Shown here piece after piece: positions 63,643 to 64,000 of a DNA stretch of 64,000 nucleotides. Positions within the stretch are counted from its first letter, which is position 1, and every line of letters starts with the position of its first letter. The translations under genes and the position numbers were made by a program. The DNA comes from Thioalkalivibrio sp. ALJ3 (GTDB lineage Bacteria; Pseudomonadota; Gammaproteobacteria; Ectothiorhodospirales; Ectothiorhodospiraceae). The stretch covers positions 554,586-618,585 of the forward strand of contig NZ_KB897905.1 of the NCBI RefSeq assembly GCF_000377205.1. Reading direction: 5' to 3'. The notes under the pieces are model-generated. The model was given only the letters and a program-made list of their open reading frames with translations, had not been told where the DNA came from and ran no database searches.

Positions 63643-64000
63643 ATGAGGCGTCGTGATTTCCTGAGTGCGATGGGTGGAGCCGGGCTGCTGCTGGCCACCG
63701 GCACCAGCCTGGCGGCCGAGTATCGGGACGGCCAGAACTTCCGTACGATTCAGCCGCCTGTGCCAACCGGCCTGGACGATGGCAAGATTCAGGTCGTCGA
63801 GGTGTTCTGGTACGGCTGCCCGCACTGCTACTCATTCGAGCCCTATGTCCAGGAATGGCAGAAGGGGCTGGACGACGATGTCGAGTTCGTTTATCTGCCC
63901 GCGCCGATGAACGATGTCTGGGCCCTCCATGCGCGCGTGTTCTACACCGCGCAAAAGCTGGATGTCCTGGACGAAGTCCACCAGGCCTTTTATGACGCCA
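63643..64000 (+). CDS. dsbA: DsbA-type thiol:disulfide oxidoreductase, Tat signal, 3' truncated by window edge
   Basis: 119 residues are present. The N terminus MRRRDFLSAMGGAGLLLA has a twin-arginine RRxFL motif, unusual for DsbA, which mostly uses Sec/SRP export. The thioredoxin-fold active site is CPHC in FWYGCPHCYSFEPYV, as in DsbA. It starts directly after the ccsA stop, so co-transcription is likely. It would oxidise or, with ResB/CcsA, manage thiols of exported cytochromes. The C-terminal part is outside the window. Confidence 0.88.
   Translation, partial: MRRRDFLSAMGGAGLLLATGTSLAAEYRDGQNFRTIQPPVPTGLDDGKIQVVEVFWYGCPHCYSFEPYVQEWQKGLDDDVEFVYLPAPMNDVWALHARVFYTAQKLDVLDEVHQAFYDA

Overview
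The window reads as a continuous piece of a high-GC gammaproteobacterial chromosome, most likely a haloalkaliphilic or halotolerant, autotrophic sulfur oxidiser of the Ectothiorhodospiraceae (Thioalkalivibrio-like). This assignment is inferred from gene content: aprMBA plus sat, soeABC, pyrophosphate-type phosphofructokinases next to a class I FBPase, cytochrome c4 with a ResB/CcsA cytochrome maturation pair, and rather acidic proteins. No rRNA, tRNA, CRISPR array, prophage or intact insertion sequence was seen.

Layout. 1-3192: end of a DUF971 gene, then the ubiquinone genes ubiE-ubiJ-ubiB. 3242-3314: a REP/BIME-like inverted pair between convergent operons. 3345-7488: sucA-sucB on the minus strand. 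7666-16325: housekeeping genes (uvrD, rpsT with a TTG start, ggt, a ferredoxin, coaD) mixed with exported proteins of unknown role, a PA2778/PA2779-type peptidase pair and a small GDCCVxC-type cysteine protein. 16335-18834: divergent pfp and fbp. 18906-22270: chromate operon chrB-chrA plus a metallo-beta-lactamase-fold protein with a damaged metal site. 22297-29432: ldhA, a PDC-sensor / PP2C / LysM-TPR lipoprotein cluster, pyrE, xthA, ampG.

29500-42009 is the energy core. aprM-aprB-aprA (minus) is followed by an unknown gene, an SlyD-like isomerase and a 54-residue ORF. Divergent sat and then soeABC complete it. Sulfite can therefore go to sulfate by two cytoplasmic routes: the AMP-dependent APS route (Apr then Sat, giving ATP from APS and PPi) and direct oxidation by SoeABC. 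adk (43396) and two PPi-phosphofructokinases (16335, 44156) sit nearby and could supply AMP and PPi for the APS route; that coupling is inference.

45632-64000: a tandem duplication of a dienelactone-hydrolase-like gene with a 350-bp perfectly identical tract, trmL and a dihydroorotate dehydrogenase with overlapping divergent start codons, ntrBC with a 37-bp palindrome upstream, small exported DUF proteins, a LOG-family gene, polA, a FixH-like protein and SCO, a candidate small RNA in the locus that holds Spot 42/ErsA in other gammaproteobacteria, engB, cytochrome c4, resB-ccsA and the start of a Tat-type dsbA.

The items most worth a second look are the candidate sRNA (58571-58683), a short dispersed motif sitting on stop codons (49016, 52472, 57291 and related copies), the gene-converted hydrolase pair with a nucleophile swap, the unrecognised genes embedded in the apr operon and beside soeABC, and the probable leaderless start of chrB.
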